Of a DNA stretch of 64,000 nucleotides, positions 33,945 to 44,327 are shown piece by piece (position 1 is the first letter of the stretch; the number at the start of each line of letters is the position of its first letter). This DNA comes from Ruminococcaceae bacterium UBA3818. Its GTDB lineage: Bacteria > Bacillota > Clostridia > Oscillospirales > Ruminococcaceae. The stretch spans positions 1 through 64,000 of the forward strand of contig DFDW01000025.1 in assembly GCA_002369315.1 (NCBI GenBank), written 5' to 3'. The notes under the pieces were generated by a model. It saw only the letters and a list, made by a program, of their open reading frames with translations. It ran no database searches and had not been told where the DNA came from. Made by a program: the position numbers and the translations under genes.

Positions 33945-35777
33945 ATGAATTCTCAACTGGAAAAAATTTTTATGAAAGTACAAAAGCCCGGACGCTATAC
34001 CGGCGGGGAACTCAACAGCGTGGTAAAGGACCCGTCCAAAGTGGATTTCCGTTTTGCTTTTTGCTTTCCCGACCTGTACGAAGTGGGCATGTCCCATCTG
34101 GGAATGAAGATCCTGTATTCTTTGTATAACCGGGAAGAAAATATGTGGTGCGAGCGGGTTTTCGCGCCGGATACCGATATGGAAGCGCTGATGCGCAAAG
34201 AGGGTATCCCGCTGTTTGGATTGGAAAGCCGCGACCCGATTCGGGATTTTGATATGGTGGGCTTCACACTGCAATACGAGATGTCTTATACGGCGATCCT
34301 CAATATGCTGGATCTGGCCGGCATCCCGCTGCGCACATCCCAGCGGACAAGCCTGGCGCCGATGGTTGTGGCGGGAGGGCCTTGCGCCTGCAATCCGGAG
34401 CCGCTCGCCGATTTTATCGACCTGTTTGTCTTGGGAGAAGGAGAAGAGGTCAACCTGGAGCTGGCGCACCTGTTTTTGCAGGCAAAAAAGGAAGAGTGGA
34501 GCCGTGGGGAATATCTGCGCCGTGCGGCCGGAATCGAAGGCGTATATGTTCCCTCGTTGTATGACGTTTCCTACAAGGAGGACGGCACCATCCAATCGGT
34601 AACGCCCCGGGAAGGAGCTCCCGCTGTGGTGCACAAGCGCATTATCAAGGAGATTGACCGCGTCTTTTTCCCGGATAGCTTTGTGGTACCGTTTTTGGAA
34701 ACGGTCCATGACCGGGCGGTGATCGAGCTGTTCCGCGGCTGTATCCGCGGCTGCCGGTTCTGTCAGGCCGGATTCATCTACCGGCCGTTCCGGGAGAAAA
34801 ATTACGAAACCCTCAATAAAAACGGCTGTGACCTGTGCGCGTCTACCGGATATGACGAGATCTCGCTGTCGTCGTTGTCCACCAGCGACTATTCTCAGCT
34901 GGAGGATCTTCTGGAGCAGATGCTCCCCTGGACGGAACAGGATAAGGTCAACCTGTCGCTGCCGTCTTTGCGGATCGACAACTTTTCTCCCAGTCTGATG
35001 GAGAAAATTACAAAAGTGCGAAAAAGCGGCCTTACTTTCGCGCCGGAGGCGGGCACCCAGCGGATGCGGGACGTCATTAACAAAAATGTTACCGAGGAAG
35101 AGGTGCTGGCCACCTGCCGCACGGCTTTTGAGGGCGGGTATACCTCTGTGAAGCTTTACTTTATGATGGGGCTGCCCACCGAGACAAAAGAGGATATCGA
35201 AGGGGTTGTGGATCTGGCACAAAAGGTTGTGGACTTGTTTTACAGCCTGCCGGATAAGCCCAAGGGAAAAGGCGTCAATGTTACGGTCAGCCTGGCCTGC
35301 TTTGTGCCGAAACCCTTTACGCCGTTTGAATTCGAGCCGCAGGATACGGAAGAAATGCTGCGGGAAAAACAGCATCATATGGTTGGATATAACCGCAGCA
35401 AAAAAATCCGCATCAATTACCATGAGTCCAAAACCAGCTTTTTGGAGGCGGTGCTGGCCCGGGGCGACCGGCGGCTGTGCGCCGTGTTGGAGGATGCTTG
35501 GAAAAACGGGTGCAAGCTGGATGGCTGGACCGAGCATTTTAACTATGATGCCTGGATGGCGGCTTTTGAGAAAAACGGGATCGATGGGACTTTTTATGCC
35601 AACAGGACCCGCTCTTATGACGAGATCATGCCTTGGGATCATTTGGATTACGGCGTGACCAAGCAGTTCTTGATCCGTGAAAATCAAAAGGCCCATGCGG
35701 ACGTTCCCACCCCAAACTGCCGGGAAAAATGTTCCGGCTGCGGCGCCAACTGCCTGATAGGAAGGAGCTGTTTTTGA
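33945..35777 (+). CDS. B12-binding-domain radical SAM protein, TIGR03960 family
   Basis: A 610-residue radical SAM enzyme of unknown reaction. The N-terminal 220 or so residues form a B12-binding-like domain (FPDLYEVGMSHLGMKI, FVLGEGEEVNLEL). The cluster motif is C266-IRG-C270-RF-C273. The C-terminal segment ends in a cysteine group (CREKCSGCGANC), possibly a second metal site or target. It overlaps the next gene by one base. The pairing with a DUF2344 protein is conserved in Clostridia; proposed links to tRNA or ribosome modification are inference. Confidence 0.88.
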   Translation: MNSQLEKIFMKVQKPGRYTGGELNSVVKDPSKVDFRFAFCFPDLYEVGMSHLGMKILYSLYNREENMWCERVFAPDTDMEALMRKEGIPLFGLESRDPIRDFDMVGFTLQYEMSYTAILNMLDLAGIPLRTSQRTSLAPMVVAGGPCACNPEPLADFIDLFVLGEGEEVNLELAHLFLQAKKEEWSRGEYLRRAAGIEGVYVPSLYDVSYKEDGTIQSVTPREGAPAVVHKRIIKEIDRVFFPDSFVVPFLETVHDRAVIELFRGCIRGCRFCQAGFIYRPFREKNYETLNKNGCDLCASTGYDEISLSSLSTSDYSQLEDLLEQMLPWTEQDKVNLSLPSLRIDNFSPSLMEKITKVRKSGLTFAPEAGTQRMRDVINKNVTEEEVLATCRTAFEGGYTSVKLYFMMGLPTETKEDIEGVVDLAQKVVDLFYSLPDKPKGKGVNVTVSLACFVPKPFTPFEFEPQDTEEMLREKQHHMVGYNRSKKIRINYHESKTSFLEAVLARGDRRLCAVLEDAWKNGCKLDGWTEHFNYDAWMAAFEKNGIDGTFYANRTRSYDEIMPWDHLDYGVTKQFLIRENQKAHADVPTPNCREKCSGCGANCLIGRSCF

Positions 35778-36436
35778 TGGAACCGATGCGGGTATTTTAC
35801 CAAAAAACCGGTACGGCCAAATACATTTCCCATCTGGATATCAACCGCTGCTTTCAGCGGGCGATGAAGCGGGCGGGTATCCCGCTGTGGTTTACCGAAG
35901 GGTTTAATCCTCATGCGTACCTGACTTTCCCGCTGCCGCTGGCTCTTGGCTATGAGAGCATGTGTGAATGCGTGGACTTTCGGCTGATGAGGGAGATGGA
36001 CCCGGTAGAGATTGTCAGCCGGCTCAACAGTGTGCTGCCCATGGGATTAAACGCTTATGCCGCCGCGCCGCCGGTTTATAAGGCGGCGGACATTGCGCTG
36101 GCGGCCTATGAGGTTCGGCTGGTGCTGGCCGATACGGATCCAAAACAGGCAATCCGGATTTTGGAGGCGTTTTTTGCGCAGCCTGAAATCACCGCCATGA
36201 AACGGACCCAAAAAGGCGAGAAGGAAATTTCGCTCAAACAGTATCTGCATGATCTGAAAATCAGACCGGATGGGGATGAGGTGCTGCTTACGGTAAAGCT
36301 GCCGGCGGGAAATGAGCTGAACATCAACCCCACGCTGGTATTGGACGCATTCGGGCAGCAAACGGGAATGCTGATCGACCAGCTGGCAGTGAAAAAAACA
36401 GCGGTTTTCACCAAAGACGAAAAGAATTTTGCGTAA
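35777..36436 (+). CDS. Radical SAM-associated DUF2344 protein (TIGR03936)
   Basis: A 219-residue partner of the preceding radical SAM protein; in some genomes the two are fused. MRVFYQKTGTAKYISHLDINRCFQRAM is the family N-terminus, and TEGFNPHAYLTFPLPLALGYES a second conserved block. It has no catalytic motif I can name. The ATG shares its A with the upstream stop (tgatgg), and aaggag stands nine bases before. It is followed at once by the rplS promoter. Confidence 0.86.
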   Translation: MEPMRVFYQKTGTAKYISHLDINRCFQRAMKRAGIPLWFTEGFNPHAYLTFPLPLALGYESMCECVDFRLMREMDPVEIVSRLNSVLPMGLNAYAAAPPVYKAADIALAAYEVRLVLADTDPKQAIRILEAFFAQPEITAMKRTQKGEKEISLKQYLHDLKIRPDGDEVLLTVKLPAGNELNINPTLVLDAFGQQTGMLIDQLAVKKTAVFTKDEKNFA

Positions 36437-36440
36437 CCCC

Positions 36441-36469
36441 TTGCTTTTTGAGCAGAGATATGGTAACAT
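36441..36469 (+). promoter_or_regulatory. Promoter for rplS
   Basis: TTGCTT and TAACAT are 17 bases apart, with a TG extended -10 (tggtaacat). Confidence 0.6.
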
Positions 36470-36475
36470 AATTAA

Positions 36476-36602
36476 GCATTATGCGCCGTCGTATTCCGCG
36501 ACGGGAGTTGGTGCCCGGCGTTTGCCGTGACATTAAAGCGGGCGGTCCTCTGTCATTCTTTTAATGGGTACGAACGTCTGAAAATATTAGGAGGATATAA
36601 AA
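36476..36602 (+). promoter_or_regulatory. Structured 5' leader of rplS
   Basis: About 127 bases precede the start. Visible hairpins are cgtcg/cgacg, cggc-gttt-gccg and cattaaag/cttttaatg, the last ending close to the ribosome binding site. Autoregulatory L19 leaders are known in Firmicutes; whether this one belongs to that class I cannot confirm. Confidence 0.4.
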
Positions 36603-36947
36603 ATGGATGCTTTGAAATTGATTGCACAGGACAGCCTGAAAGCGGAAGTCCCTTCTTTTGACGTTGGTGACTCTGTAAGAGTTCACGTTAAGATCAAAGA
36701 GGGCGACAGAGAGAGAATCCAGGTGTTTGAAGGTACTGTCATCGCCAAGAAACACGGCGGCGTTGCTGAGACCTTTACCGTTCGCCGCGTATCCCACGGA
36801 TGCGGCGTAGAGAGAGTTTTCCCGCTCCATTCCCCGAGCGTGGATAAAGTGGAGGTTATTCGTCAGGGCCGTGTTCGCCGCGCGAAACTGTACTACCTCA
36901 GAGACAGAGTGGGCAAGGCTGCGAAAGTCAAATCCAAAATCAGATAG
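36603..36947 (+). CDS. rplS: 50S ribosomal protein L19
   Basis: A 114-residue large-subunit protein at the 30S interface. [32 protein letters not shown] and the [18 protein letters not shown] segment are diagnostic. In most Firmicutes it directly follows trmD; here it stands alone with its own promoter, leader and terminator between the radical SAM pair and the M16 peptidases. A taggagga site precedes the ATG. Confidence 0.98.
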   Translation: MDALKLIAQDSLKAEVPSFDVGDSVRVHVKIKEGDRERIQVFEGTVIAKKHGGVAETFTVRRVSHGCGVERVFPLHSPSVDKVEVIRQGRVRRAKLYYLRDRVGKAAKVKSKIR

Positions 36948-36961
36948 TTTTGATGTGGTCG

Positions 36962-36992
36962 AAGCCGGCGCTTTATCAGCGCCGGCTTTTTT
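36962..36992 (+). terminator. Strong terminator after rplS
   Basis: A 10-bp GC-rich stem (agccggcgct / agcgccggct) is followed by six Ts. Confidence 0.92.
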
Positions 36993-37068
36993 CATTCGGA
37001 ATCGGCCCGGATTTTACAAATTGTTCAGTTTTTTCTGATCGGAATCCATGGAAGAACGAGATGGCGTG

Positions 37069-37077
37069 TGCTATAAT
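37069..37077 (+). promoter_or_regulatory. Extended -10 promoter for the M16 peptidase operon
   Basis: TGCTATAAT is a consensus extended -10; the -35 region has no good match. The leader is about 135 bases. Confidence 0.6.
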
Positions 37078-37219
37078 ACACTTATCCTGTTGTAGAAAGG
37101 CGAAAGAAAAACGCTGTCGATCCATACTTTTTATGGTTGCCGGCGTTTTGTTGCTTTCCCGTGGATACAATAAAACCGAATGATATCAGCCGTTTGACGG
37201 CGGAATGGAGTTTGGATCA

Positions 37220-38509
37220 ATGAATGACAGCATTAAACGAAAAAAAATTGGCGACGGTGTATATTTTACCGCCATTATCGATCCCAAGTTTAAATCCAAC
37301 CGCATTTCTGTAAACCTGGTGCTCCCGTTAGAGGAAGAGACGGCGGCCAATCGAGCGATTGTTCCCTTTGTGCTGCGGTTACGATACAAAGACTGCCCGG
37401 ATTTTACCCGGCTGAACGAAAAGCTGTGCGATCTGTACGGCGCAGTTGTGGACGGAGACGTGCGCAAATACGGCGCTTATCAAATCATCAATCTGTCGGT
37501 TCAATCGTTGGATGACCGGTACAGCATTGCAGGGGAACCGTTGGTGCAGGAATGCGCAAATCTGGCCTGCGGGATGCTGTTCGACCCTTACCTGGAAAAT
37601 GGTCTGTTTTCGGAAGAGGACGTTCGGCTGGAACGGCAAAATCTGATTGATACCATTGAATCGGAATTTAACGATAAGCGGGAATACGCCATTGGAAAGT
37701 GCGTTTCCCTGATGTTTGGCGGCAGCCCCTTGGCGGTGAAAAAATACGGCACCCGGGAAAAAGCGAAGCAGATCACGGCAAAGAGCGCGACTGACGCGTA
37801 TCGGGAGATTTTGTGCCGGGCGGCGGTTGAGATTTTGTTTATCGGATGCGGTGACCCTTCGGCGGCAGAAGAGGTGTTTTCTGCCCGCTTTGCCGAAACG
37901 CAGCGCCAGCCGGTCACGTATGATACTTCTTTGCCCCATGCCAGCGCCAAAGAAGTGCGGACGGTCCGCGAGGACATGGATATTGCGCAGGGCAAGCTGG
38001 TCATGGGCTTTCGAACCGGCGAAACCACGTCGCCGGACCAGGTCAACGCCATGAAAATGATGGTGGCTTTGTACGGGGGCACGCCGTTTTCCCGTCTGTT
38101 TCAAAATGTACGGGAGAAACTTTCCCTGTGCTACTACTGCGCTGCCAGGTATGACAAGGCCAGCGGCATGATGATGGTGGATAGCGGGGTGGAGACCGGC
38201 AACGAACAAAAGGCGCAGGAAGAAATCCTGCATCAGCTGGAATTGGTAAAACAAGGCGCGTTTGATGACAGTGAGTTGGAATCGACAATCCTGACGATCA
38301 ACAATGCGCTGAAATCCACTGTCGATACCCTCAGCGGACTGGAAAATTGGTATCTGACCCAGATTTTAAGCGGGTCTGACGAATCACCGCTGGACAATGC
38401 CGGGAAAGTTTCCCGAATCACAAAAGATGAGATTCAGGCGGCCGCTTCCCAAATCACTTTGGACACGGTGTTCTTCTTGGCCGCCAAAAAGGAGGGACAG
38501 AACCAATGA
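37220..38509 (+). CDS. M16-family protein YfmF-like, zinc motif absent
   Basis: A 429-residue M16-fold protein lacking the HxxEH zinc motif at the expected place (the region reads VPFVLRLRYKDCPD). In Bacillus the YfmF/YfmH pair is linked to 5-aminopentanol modification of elongation factor P. Such pairs work as an inactive plus an active half, like mitochondrial processing peptidase. The next gene holds the active motif and overlaps by four bases. I chose the ATG at 37220 for its ggag spacing; an in-frame ATG at 37205 is an alternative. Confidence 0.85.
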   Translation: MNDSIKRKKIGDGVYFTAIIDPKFKSNRISVNLVLPLEEETAANRAIVPFVLRLRYKDCPDFTRLNEKLCDLYGAVVDGDVRKYGAYQIINLSVQSLDDRYSIAGEPLVQECANLACGMLFDPYLENGLFSEEDVRLERQNLIDTIESEFNDKREYAIGKCVSLMFGGSPLAVKKYGTREKAKQITAKSATDAYREILCRAAVEILFIGCGDPSAAEEVFSARFAETQRQPVTYDTSLPHASAKEVRTVREDMDIAQGKLVMGFRTGETTSPDQVNAMKMMVALYGGTPFSRLFQNVREKLSLCYYCAARYDKASGMMMVDSGVETGNEQKAQEEILHQLELVKQGAFDDSELESTILTINNALKSTVDTLSGLENWYLTQILSGSDESPLDNAGKVSRITKDEIQAAASQITLDTVFFLAAKKEGQNQ

Positions 38510-39780
38510 AACAGGAAATCCGTTCGGAGCGCGTACAGGAAAGCTACCAGAAAATTGACCACCCCTCCGGATTGACGCTGCTTTTATATCCGATGGAGGG
38601 CTTCAGTTCCGCCTATGCTATGCTGACCACCGATTACGGTTCGGTGGACATGGCGTTCAGAACCGACCCCCAAGCGGATTTTACCCGGATCCCCGCTGGA
38701 ACGGCCCACTTTCTGGAGCACAAGATGTTTGAAAACGAGGATGGGGACGCCTTTGCCAAATACGCGGCGACCGGCGCTTCGGCCAACGCGTTTACCTCTT
38801 TTGATAAAACTTCCTATCTGTTTGGCTGCGCAGACCATTTTGAAGAGTCGCTGCGTATTTTGCTGGAATTCGTGACTACACCATATTTTACCCAACAGAC
38901 GGTGAGCAAGGAGCAGGGAATCATCGGCCAGGAAATCAAGATGTATGACGACAATCCGGACTGGCGGGTTTTATTCAATCTGCTCAAGGCGATGTATGTA
39001 AAGCATCCTATTGCCATCGATATCGCAGGAACGGTGGAAAGCATCGCCGAAATCACGGCGGACAGCCTGTATGAAACATACCGCGCCTTTTATAATCTGC
39101 GCAACATGGTGCTGACAGTGGCCGGCAGCTTTTCGCCGGATGCGGTGGTTCGCATCGCGGACGAAATGCTGCGCCCCGCGCCGCAGCTGCAGCTGGAACG
39201 GGACTTTGTACAAGAGCCGGAACAGGTGGCGCAGAAGCGGATTGAACAGAAGTTCCCTGTCGCTTCCCCCATGTTCGCCTTGGGGTTAAAAGTATGTCCT
39301 GCCGATCCGAAGACCAACGCGGCAAACAGCATCGTCAACGAGATCGTCAACGAGGTTTTGGCGGGAGACGCCTCCCCGTTGTACCGCCGGTTATATGACA
39401 GCGGCCTGATCAATGCCACTTTCGACAGCGAGACAGACTGCGGGAAAGACTTTTCGGCGGTGATTTTCTCCGGCGAATCAAAGGATCCCGACCGGGTTGC
39501 CCGGGAAATCTTACAGGAGATTGAGCGGATACAGAAAGAGGGAATTGACCCTGCCGCCTTTGAGCGGGGCAAAAAGGCGGTTTACGGCCGCTATATCCGA
39601 ATGCTGAACCGCCCGGATTCCATCGCCAACGCGATGGTTGGCGCACACTTTTCCGGTCTGGGTCTCTATGATCTTTTGGAAATTGCGGCTAACGCCACAC
39701 AAGAACAGGCGCAGCAAAGGCTGACCGAAGATTACCGGACAGAGAATGCATCCTTATCGGTAATTTCGCCGCTGGACTAA
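38506..39780 (+). CDS. M16-family zinc metallopeptidase YfmH-like
   Basis: A 424-residue M16 peptidase. The inverted zinc motif HFLEH (about residues 68-72) and a downstream glutamate region (EQGIIGQEIKMYDDNPDW) are intact, followed by the second half-domain with GADPHxR-like regions weakly kept. It is the catalytic partner of the preceding gene, coupled by a 4-base overlap. The reported link of this pair to EF-P maturation in Bacillus is the best guess for function; efp itself is not in the window. Confidence 0.88.
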   Translation: MKQEIRSERVQESYQKIDHPSGLTLLLYPMEGFSSAYAMLTTDYGSVDMAFRTDPQADFTRIPAGTAHFLEHKMFENEDGDAFAKYAATGASANAFTSFDKTSYLFGCADHFEESLRILLEFVTTPYFTQQTVSKEQGIIGQEIKMYDDNPDWRVLFNLLKAMYVKHPIAIDIAGTVESIAEITADSLYETYRAFYNLRNMVLTVAGSFSPDAVVRIADEMLRPAPQLQLERDFVQEPEQVAQKRIEQKFPVASPMFALGLKVCPADPKTNAANSIVNEIVNEVLAGDASPLYRRLYDSGLINATFDSETDCGKDFSAVIFSGESKDPDRVAREILQEIERIQKEGIDPAAFERGKKAVYGRYIRMLNRPDSIANAMVGAHFSGLGLYDLLEIAANATQEQAQQRLTEDYRTENASLSVISPLD

Positions 39781-39834
39781 AACCGGCGGAAATTTGCCGT
39801 TTCGCATAAAACACAACAGAATGGAGTTTTTGCC

Positions 39835-40980
39835 ATGTCACAAATCGTTTCTTTTCCCGGTTTGGGTTTCTCTTTCACCATCAGCCCCGACGCGTTTTCC
39901 ATCGGCGGCTTGACAGTAAAATGGTATGGGATCCTTTTTGCCTGCGCCTTTTTGGCCGGAACCTTGTATGTTTTAAAAAATGCCAAAAAATTCGGACTGG
40001 ATTCCGACCGTGTCATTGATGTTTTACTGGGCGCGATCGTTTTTGGCGTAATCGGCGCAAGAATCTATTATGTGGCCTTTTCCTGGGATTTGTACAAAGA
40101 TAACCTGATGGATGTCTTTAAAATTTGGAACGGCGGTATCGGAATTTACGGTGGCGTAATTGCCGCTGTGCTGAGCGGATGGTTTTTGTGCCGGTGGCGG
40201 AAAGTCCGCTTTTTGCCGATGCTGGACCTGTGTTCGGCCGGGTTGATTTTGGCGCAGGCGATTGGCCGGTGGGGCAACTTTGTCAATGTAGAGGCTTTTG
40301 GCTGTGCCACTACGGTGCCGTGGCGGATGACCAGCGAATATGTTGGCGGAATCGGATATACCCAGGTGCAGCGGTATCTGGCCACTTTGACCTCTGCTGA
40401 AATCGACGCTTTGGGCGGGATCGATGCCATCGGGGTACATCCTACCTTCTTCTACGAATCGGTCTGGTGCCTGTTGGGCTTTTTCCTGCTGGTATGGATG
40501 ACAAAACGCCGGAAGTTTGACGGACAGATGATTTTAGTATATACCATGTGGTACGGCGCAGAGAGATTTGTGGTGGAGAGCCTTCGAACCGACAGTCTGA
40601 TGATCGGCAATCTGCGGGTATCCCAGGTTGTCGCAATCCTCTCGGCGATTGCGGCGCTGATTATTATGCTGGTGGTGCTGCAGAAAAAGAAAGCCAGCAA
40701 CGATCCGGAGTATCTGAAGCTGTATGTGGATACCGAAGAAGCGCAGCTGATTCGGGAAGGTAAATTTTACGGAATGGACCAGAAAAAAGCGGAAAAAGAC
40801 TCCGATCAGGCAAAAAAAGCGCCGGCGGGCGAAGCAGAAGAACCGGTTGACAATGGGACTTTATCCGGCGAGCAGGATCCGCCCGATGAGCAGAAGCCGT
40901 CCGGCGAAGAAAAAATGGATGAAAATGAGTCGGAAGAAGAGGCGGACCAGAAGAAGGAAGACGAAAAAATAAATCAGTAG
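39835..40980 (+). CDS. lgt: Prolipoprotein diacylglyceryl transferase with long charged tail
   Basis: A membrane enzyme of 381 residues that attaches diacylglycerol to the lipobox cysteine. About seven hydrophobic helices, the IGRWGNFVNVEAFG signature, and GGIGIYGGVIAAVL are typical. The usual length is 260-300; here a cytoplasmic tail of about 80 residues, rich in E, D, K and Q, extends past the last helix (after MLVVLQKKKASND). Two lipoprotein substrates (20581, 26731) lie in the window. The TTTTGCC context gives a weak ribosome binding site. Confidence 0.95.
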   Translation: MSQIVSFPGLGFSFTISPDAFSIGGLTVKWYGILFACAFLAGTLYVLKNAKKFGLDSDRVIDVLLGAIVFGVIGARIYYVAFSWDLYKDNLMDVFKIWNGGIGIYGGVIAAVLSGWFLCRWRKVRFLPMLDLCSAGLILAQAIGRWGNFVNVEAFGCATTVPWRMTSEYVGGIGYTQVQRYLATLTSAEIDALGGIDAIGVHPTFFYESVWCLLGFFLLVWMTKRRKFDGQMILVYTMWYGAERFVVESLRTDSLMIGNLRVSQVVAILSAIAALIIMLVVLQKKKASNDPEYLKLYVDTEEAQLIREGKFYGMDQKKAEKDSDQAKKAPAGEAEEPVDNGTLSGEQDPPDEQKPSGEEKMDENESEEEADQKKEDEKINQ

Positions 40981-41031
40981 GGCAAAGAGCCTTATGGTAA
41001 GCAGGACAGAAAAACGGCGAGGAGGATAATC

Positions 41032-41886
41032 ATGGCAATCATCAACGGAAAAGAAATTTCGGCAAAAACAAGGGAACAAATCGCTGCGGATACCCAAAAA
41101 TTGCTGGAAGAAACCGGGGTGCGCCCGGGTCTGGCAGTTATCATTGTCGGGGATGACCCAGCCTCCCACGTGTATGTGAAAAACAAGAAAAAAGGCTGCG
41201 AGCAGGTGGGCTTTCATTCGGAGGAATACGCTCTTCCGGAACAAACTTCCCAGGAAGAACTGCTGCAGCTTTTGGACCGGCTAAACGCGGATCCCAAAAT
41301 CCACGGTATCCTCGTACAATTGCCGCTGCCCCGCCATTTGGACGAGAAAGCGGTGATAGAGCGGATTTTGCCGTCCAAAGATGTGGATGCGTTTCACGCG
41401 GCGAATGTAGGAAAAATTATGATCGGCAACTACGATTTTCTGCCCTGCACCCCTGCCGGGGTAATGGAACTGATCCATTCTACCGGTATTTCGGTCAGCG
41501 GAAAAGAATGCGTGGTCATCGGCCGCAGCAATATTGTAGGCAAGCCAATGGCAATGCTTTTGCTGCATGAAAACGGCACCGTGACCATCTGCCATTCCCG
41601 GACAAAGAATCTGGCAGAGGTGACCCGGCGGGCGGATATTCTGGTTTCGGCGGTGGGAAAAGCAAAATTTGTCACTGCCGACATGGTCAAACCCGGCGCG
41701 GTCGTCATTGATGTGGGGATGAACCGTGATGAGAACGGCAAGCTCTGCGGCGATGTGGATTTTTTGGCGGTGGAGCCGGTAGCGTCTTATATCACGCCGG
41801 TCCCGGGAGGAGTGGGTCCTATGACCATTACGATGCTTTTGAAAAATACCCTGACCAGCGCCCAAAAGGCGGCAAAAGGGGAATAA
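41032..41886 (+). CDS. folD: Methylene-THF dehydrogenase / cyclohydrolase
   Basis: A 284-residue bifunctional folate enzyme that interconverts 5,10-methylene-THF and 10-formyl-THF with [19 protein letters not shown] holds the catalytic lysine, [14 protein letters not shown] the substrate loop, [11 protein letters not shown] and [17 protein letters not shown] the NADP site, and [16 protein letters not shown] the C-terminal signature. It links to fMet synthesis (fmt at 62.5 kb) and MetF. A gaggagg site precedes the ATG. Confidence 0.97.
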   Translation: MAIINGKEISAKTREQIAADTQKLLEETGVRPGLAVIIVGDDPASHVYVKNKKKGCEQVGFHSEEYALPEQTSQEELLQLLDRLNADPKIHGILVQLPLPRHLDEKAVIERILPSKDVDAFHAANVGKIMIGNYDFLPCTPAGVMELIHSTGISVSGKECVVIGRSNIVGKPMAMLLLHENGTVTICHSRTKNLAEVTRRADILVSAVGKAKFVTADMVKPGAVVIDVGMNRDENGKLCGDVDFLAVEPVASYITPVPGGVGPMTITMLLKNTLTSAQKAAKGE

Positions 41887-41920
41887 TCCGCATTTCCATG
41901 CGAAAAAACGGCATTTTTTG

Positions 41921-41949
41921 TTGACAAGCCCAAAAGGTTATGGTATGAT
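41921..41949 (+). promoter_or_regulatory. SigA promoter for rplU-prp-rpmA
   Basis: Consensus TTGACA and TATGAT with a 17-base spacer. Confidence 0.85.
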
Positions 41950-41955
41950 AATCCA

Positions 41956-42037
41956 TGCCGCATGCAACTGGCTGTAAGTGCGCCCTTTGGCGCCGCCTTT
42001 GGGCAGCGAGTCTATAGAAAGAGGCAGGTGCCTTAAT
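41956..42037 (+). promoter_or_regulatory. Putative L21 leader
   Basis: The 82-base leader folds around an outer gctg/cagc pair and an inner gcgcc-cttt-ggcgc hairpin (41980-41993). Size and place fit the ribosomal L21 leader known from Firmicutes, but I cannot align it to the model here. Confidence 0.45.
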
Positions 42038-42349
42038 ATGTACGCTATTTTGGAAACCGGCGGAAAACAGTACCGCGTTGAACAAGGCGATACCATTTAC
42101 GTCGAAAAGCTCCCTTATGAAGAGCTGGAAATCGTTGAACTGGACAAGGTCGTTGCAGTTGGCAAAGACGATGGAATCGTTGTCGGCAGCCCCTATGTGG
42201 ACGGTGCGACCGTAACCGCGAAAATCGCGAAAAACGGCAAGTCCAAAAAGATCACTGTATTTACTTACAGATCGAAAAAATCTTCAAAGAGAAAACTCGG
42301 CCACAGACAGCCTTACACCAAGGTTGAAATTCTGGAAATCAAAGCGTAA
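42038..42349 (+). CDS. rplU: 50S ribosomal protein L21
   Basis: A 103-residue protein binding 23S rRNA with L20. [18 protein letters not shown] and [24 protein letters not shown] are diagnostic. The ATG at 42038 starts the family motif; the open frame runs 60 bases further upstream into the leader. Next come prp and rpmA, the conserved Firmicute order. Confidence 0.98.
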   Translation: MYAILETGGKQYRVEQGDTIYVEKLPYEELEIVELDKVVAVGKDDGIVVGSPYVDGATVTAKIAKNGKSKKITVFTYRSKKSSKRKLGHRQPYTKVEILEIKA

Positions 42350-42355
42350 TCCGAA

Positions 42356-42673
42356 ATGATTACTGTTCGATTCCAAAAAACGGGCCAAAAGCTCAAGGCG
42401 TTTTCGATTGAAGGCCATGCAGGTTATGCCGCCGCAGGCCGGGATATCGTATGCGCCAGCGTGACCTCGGCAGTTCAGTTAACCGCTAACGCCATCACGG
42501 AGCAATTCGGTGAGAAGGCGAAGGTCACGGTGGAGGAGAATCGCATCTCCCTCCATTTACCGTCCGGCGCAGGTGAGGAAGCGGCTTTGCTGCTGGAAGC
42601 TCTTTTGGAGCATCTGACGATCCTGTCGGAGGATTACGAAAATACCATTCAGATAATTGTTTCGGAGGTGTAA
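42356..42673 (+). CDS. prp: Ribosomal-processing cysteine protease Prp
   Basis: A 105-residue cysteine protease that removes the N-terminal extension of L27 in Firmicutes. The catalytic pair is H21 in EGHAGYA and C33 in GRDIVCASVTSA. The gene is six bases after rplU and three before rpmA, whose product still carries the cleavable extension. No separate ribosome binding site is prominent (aatccgaa), so translation may depend on coupling with rplU. Confidence 0.95.
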   Translation: MITVRFQKTGQKLKAFSIEGHAGYAAAGRDIVCASVTSAVQLTANAITEQFGEKAKVTVEENRISLHLPSGAGEEAALLLEALLEHLTILSEDYENTIQIIVSEV

Positions 42674-42676
42674 CGA

Positions 42677-42958
42677 ATGATTCGTTTAAGCATGCAGTTC
42701 TTTGCACATAAAAAAGGTGTTGGTTCCACCAAGAACGGCCGTGATTCCGAGTCTAAGCGGCTGGGTGTAAAACGTGCCGATGGTCAGCATGTACTGGCCG
42801 GCAACATTCTGGTTCGCCAGCGCGGTACCCACATTCATCCGGGAGAGAACGTTGGCCGTGGTTCTGACGATACGCTGTTTGCCCTGATCGATGGCCAGGT
42901 TCGCTTTGAGCGTGTTGGCCGGGATCGCAAAAAGGTAAGCATTTATCCCGTTCAGTAA
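42677..42958 (+). CDS. rpmA: 50S ribosomal protein L27 with Prp-cleaved extension
   Basis: A 93-residue protein whose mature N-terminus reaches the peptidyl transferase centre. [14 protein letters not shown] has the Prp site between F9 and A10, as in staphylococcal L27, so cleavage yields [15 protein letters not shown]. The rest ([30 protein letters not shown]) is diagnostic. The upstream prp gene encodes the protease, and the segment matches the Firmicute arrangement. A ggaggtg site precedes the ATG. Confidence 0.98.
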   Translation: MIRLSMQFFAHKKGVGSTKNGRDSESKRLGVKRADGQHVLAGNILVRQRGTHIHPGENVGRGSDDTLFALIDGQVRFERVGRDRKKVSIYPVQ

Positions 42959-42968
42959 CAAAGCTTGA

Positions 42969-44315
<1,347 letters not shown>

Positions 44316-44327
44316 GGGAGCAAGGTT

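Noticed and set aside
33891..35696. A 601-codon open frame on the minus strand under the radical SAM gene
   Set aside because: It is antisense to a gene with clear family motifs and shows no domain or ribosome binding site; such frames follow from codon bias.
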